Shown in pieces: positions 61,939 to 64,000 of a stretch of DNA of 64,000 nt. This stretch comes from Lysobacter enzymogenes. Its GTDB lineage: Bacteria; Pseudomonadota; Gammaproteobacteria; Xanthomonadales; Xanthomonadaceae. The translations under genes and the position numbers were made by a program. The stretch covers positions 3,627,001 through 3,691,000 of the forward strand of contig NZ_CP067395.1 in assembly GCF_017355525.1 (NCBI RefSeq), written 5' to 3'. Position 1 is the first letter of the stretch. Each line of letters opens with the position of its first letter. The notes under the pieces were generated by a model. It had not been told where the DNA came from. It saw nothing but the letters and a program-made list of their open reading frames with translations, and ran no database searches.

Positions 61939-63168
61939 TCACGGAATCACGCCGCCGAAATACGTCGACACCTGCGGCCAGATCAGCGAGATCTTCGCGC
62001 CGGAATTGAAGCAGCCGCCGAAGTGGTGCAGCGCCAGCACCTTGCCGCTGGAGCGCGCGATCACCGGCGAACCCGAGCTGCCGCCTTCGGTGTCGCAGTA
62101 ATAGCCCACGTCGCTGTTGGTGGCGTTGCCGTTGACGCTGGGCGCATCGACGCGGCACTTGCCGCCGCTGTTCTGGGTGTCGGCGACGCTGAGCTCCTTC
62201 ATCCGCCCGCCCGGATGGCCGGCGATGAAGATGCCTTCGTTGGCGACCGCGGCGCGCGGATCCAGGCCGAGCGAACCGAAGCTGGAGATGTTGGCGAAGT
62301 TCTTCACCGTGAACAGGGTGTAGTCCAGGGTGGCGTCGGTCTTGAGCATCTGGTCGCCCGCGACCTTGGTCACCGTCGCCTGCGCGCCGGTGCAGGTGCT
62401 GCGCTGGTAGTTGAACCAGAACTCGGCGCCGGCCACGCCGGCGGCGCTGTTGATGCAGTGGTTGTTGGTGAACATGCGGTTCTGCGAGCTCACCCGCCAT
62501 GCGGTGCACAGGCTGCCGCCGCTCATGACCGCGCGCGCCACCGGCTTGGAGCCGTTGAAGGCCTGGGTGTCGCTGGTCGAATAGCAGGCCGCGGCCTGCT
62601 TGTTGTCGGTGCCGCAGATCGACTTGCCGCCGACGTCGGTGCTCAGCAGGCCTGCGTTCTGCAGCTCCGGCAGCATGTCGTCCGGATAACCTTCGAGATA
62701 ACGCGTGACCTTGACCCCGTGATCCTTGCGCCACGGCTCGCGCGCCGTGCCGACCAGGCGCAGCACCGCGACCGGTCCGGAGATCGACATCGCCGAGAAC
62801 CGGGTCTTGCCGTCTTCGCCGAGATCGGCGGCGACGGTGTGGCCGTCGCGGCGATCGGCGCTGTAGCGATACACCTCGCTGCCGTCGGGGCTGGCGACTT
62901 CGAGGGTCACGCCGGCCGGCAGCGAGAAGTGTTCGAAGTGCACCTTGATGAAGGACGCGTCCGGGGTGCGGATTTCCACCTGCTTGGCGCCGGCGTCGAC
63001 GCCGGCGCGGCCGACGCGGCCGGGCTGCGCACCCAGTTGCAGATCGGCGGCGCGCACGTCGGCGATCTTGATCGGCGCCGGCGCGGTCTGCGCGTTGGCC
63101 GACAGCGACAGGCACAGCGCGCTGGCGAGCAGCGCGGGTACGAACAGCTTGGACATTGCGTGGTTCAT
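61939..63168 (-). CDS. Secreted trypsin-fold serine protease, lysyl-endopeptidase-like
   Basis: 409 residues. Signal peptide MNHAMSKLFVPALLASALCL, then SLSANAQ; an AGGAGGG site supports ATG 63168. Residues about 28-195 form a pro-region. The catalytic triad is His237 (FTNNHC), Asp282 (TLDYTLF) and Ser367 (GGSSGSPV), and Cys residues are spaced for several disulfides. The pattern resembles Achromobacter/Lysobacter lysyl endopeptidase-type exoenzymes, but Lys specificity needs structural checks. Lysobacter is known for secreted lytic proteases. Confidence 0.92.
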   Translation of the reverse strand: MNHAMSKLFVPALLASALCLSLSANAQTAPAPIKIADVRAADLQLGAQPGRVGRAGVDAGAKQVEIRTPDASFIKVHFEHFSLPAGVTLEVASPDGSEVYRYSADRRDGHTVAADLGEDGKTRFSAMSISGPVAVLRLVGTAREPWRKDHGVKVTRYLEGYPDDMLPELQNAGLLSTDVGGKSICGTDNKQAAACYSTSDTQAFNGSKPVARAVMSGGSLCTAWRVSSQNRMFTNNHCINSAAGVAGAEFWFNYQRSTCTGAQATVTKVAGDQMLKTDATLDYTLFTVKNFANISSFGSLGLDPRAAVANEGIFIAGHPGGRMKELSVADTQNSGGKCRVDAPSVNGNATNSDVGYYCDTEGGSSGSPVIARSSGKVLALHHFGGCFNSGAKISLIWPQVSTYFGGVIP

Positions 63169-63520
63169 TCGCTGGTCCCTCCTGGGATGTAGCGGCGCGA
63201 ACACGGCTTGAGGCGATGAGGCGTGCGGGCGCGCGCCGACGCGCCGCGCGCGGGCGGCGGTCGGGCGTGGCGAGTGCTGCGCCGGAGACGATGGTTGAGG
63301 TGGCGCACGGCGAGGCCCCGCCGTGCGCGGGCGACCTTGGCAAATGCGGCGGGGGCAAACCGTGATCGCGGTGGGTTACGCGGCGCGCGGATACAGGTCG
63401 GTGGCGGAACCTTGATAGCCGGCTCAGGGCGATTGAGGCGCGGGTAAGACGCGTTCAGGGCGTTGCGGGTGAAGGGGTGCGCGTTGCGGCAGGACAGCAA
63501 TGCGTAAGTGGGTGGCGGGA

Positions 63521-63555
63521 GTTGGGAGTTGGGAGTTGGGAGCTGGGACTTGGGA
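63521..63555 (+). repeat. 7-bp tandem repeat, five units
   Basis: Three exact GTTGGGA units followed by GCTGGGA and CTTGGGA. Such short repeats vary in copy number by slippage. Confidence 0.85.
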
Positions 63556-63608
63556 TGCGGGACGACAGATCCTCTGCCGCCGCAGCAAGACACCACGGCC
63601 CCGCCTGT

Positions 63609-63717
63609 CGTCATCCCCGCGAAGGCGGGGATCCAGGGCTTCATCGCGGCATGACTCTGAAGTCTCTGGATCCCCGCCTTCGCGGGGATGACATTCTGGC
63701 GGGGACGCCGGCACGGG
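63609..63717 (+). mobile_element. MITE-like element, second copy
   Basis: 84-bp unit (63609-63692) matching 46120-46203 with 3 differences; similarity continues about 25 bp beyond in both copies. No coding capacity. Confidence 0.8.
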
Positions 63718-63823
63718 AGAATTGCGGCCGGACGCCCCGCCCAAAGTCGCACTCCGCTCGCGCCCCGCCCCCGCCACCGACCCCGTACACTCGACCGACT
63801 CCAATCACCCGGCGCCCGCACCC

Positions 63824-64000
63824 TTGATCCCCGGCTGGATCCTGCTGCTGGTCTCGGCCGGCTACGTCGGCCTGCTGTTCGCGGTCGCCTACTACGGCGA
63901 TCAGCGCGAGCGCTCGCCGCGCGCGCGCTGGCTGCGCACCGCCGTGTATTCGCTGGCGCTGGCGGTGTACTGCTCGTCGTGGACGTTCTACGGCGCGGTC
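63824..64000 (+). CDS. Start of a symporter/sensor histidine kinase (CbrA-like), truncated by window
   Basis: Only the first 59 codons are present, from a TTG at 63824. The hydrophobic sequence IPGWILLLVSAGYVGLLFAV, then YYGDQRE, and VYSLALAVYCSSWTFYGAV matches the N-terminus of SSS-domain sensor kinases such as CbrA. The 3' part lies beyond the window, so the kinase domain cannot be verified. Confidence 0.75.
   Translation, partial: MIPGWILLLVSAGYVGLLFAVAYYGDQRERSPRARWLRTAVYSLALAVYCSSWTFYGAV

Larger units (their letters stand above)
63169..63823. other. 655-bp repeat-rich gap before the sensor-kinase gene
   Basis: Contains a five-unit 7-bp tandem repeat (63521-63555) and a complete MITE-like element (63609-63692), both listed separately. 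No convincing gene. Several G-rich frames across it are products of base composition. Confidence 0.75.

Noticed and set aside
63521..63555. CRISPR-like array
   Set aside because: Units are only 7 bp, directly adjacent and without spacers.

Overview
The window looks like chromosome of a high-GC gammaproteobacterium of the Xanthomonadaceae, most probably Lysobacter. The evidence is the strongly GC-rich codon use, OleABCD proteins of the Xanthomonas type, a lysyl-endopeptidase-like secreted protease, and dense families of short REP-like repeats in almost every larger gap. No tRNA, rRNA, CRISPR array, prophage or intact insertion sequence was seen.

Layout. 1-3.3 kb: olefin genes oleD (cut by the window edge), oleC and oleB on the minus strand; their partner oleA lies 26 kb away at 30 kb. 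3.5-18.7 kb: a plus-strand catabolic island with a CoA-ester lyase, a beta-propeller/sodium-solute-symporter fusion, a LysR regulator, a TonB-dependent receptor, a serine hydrolase, a ribokinase-family kinase, a glycosidase-like/formylglycine-enzyme-like fusion, a GH127-type glycosidase and a family III CoA-transferase. A shared DNA motif lies in front of three of its transcription units. 18.8-29.2 kb: a six-gene minus-strand operon (DUF2170, PspA, NfeD/YqiJ-like, flotillin, giant AAA ATPase, phospholipase-D-like) behind a promoter embedded in a perfect 12-bp inverted repeat; it looks like a membrane-stress system.

29.4-35.3 kb: small protein, oleA, a DUF4156-like lipoprotein, an M16 peptidase and trmL. 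35.3-37.7 kb: a visibly lower-GC patch with a secreted protein translationally coupled to a metzincin protease. 37.8-45.4 kb: a seven-gene MoxR/DUF58/DUF4350/DUF4129/SpoIIM/RDD operon. 45.4-54.4 kb: gamma carbonic anhydrase, aldehyde dehydrogenase, two tandem paralogous membrane proteins of unknown role, exonuclease III, a YeaQ-type membrane protein, an AMP-ligase and a divergent phosphopantetheinyl transferase.

54.5-64 kb: rsmG-parA-parB, a small secreted protein, a UDP-uronate-epimerase-like gene, a GT2/LAB_N pair, a GFA-family protein, rpmB-rpmG, a secreted trypsin-fold protease and the first codons of a CbrA-like symporter/sensor kinase. Coding is clear almost throughout; the main uncertainties are start codons and the substrates of the catabolic and membrane-stress islands.
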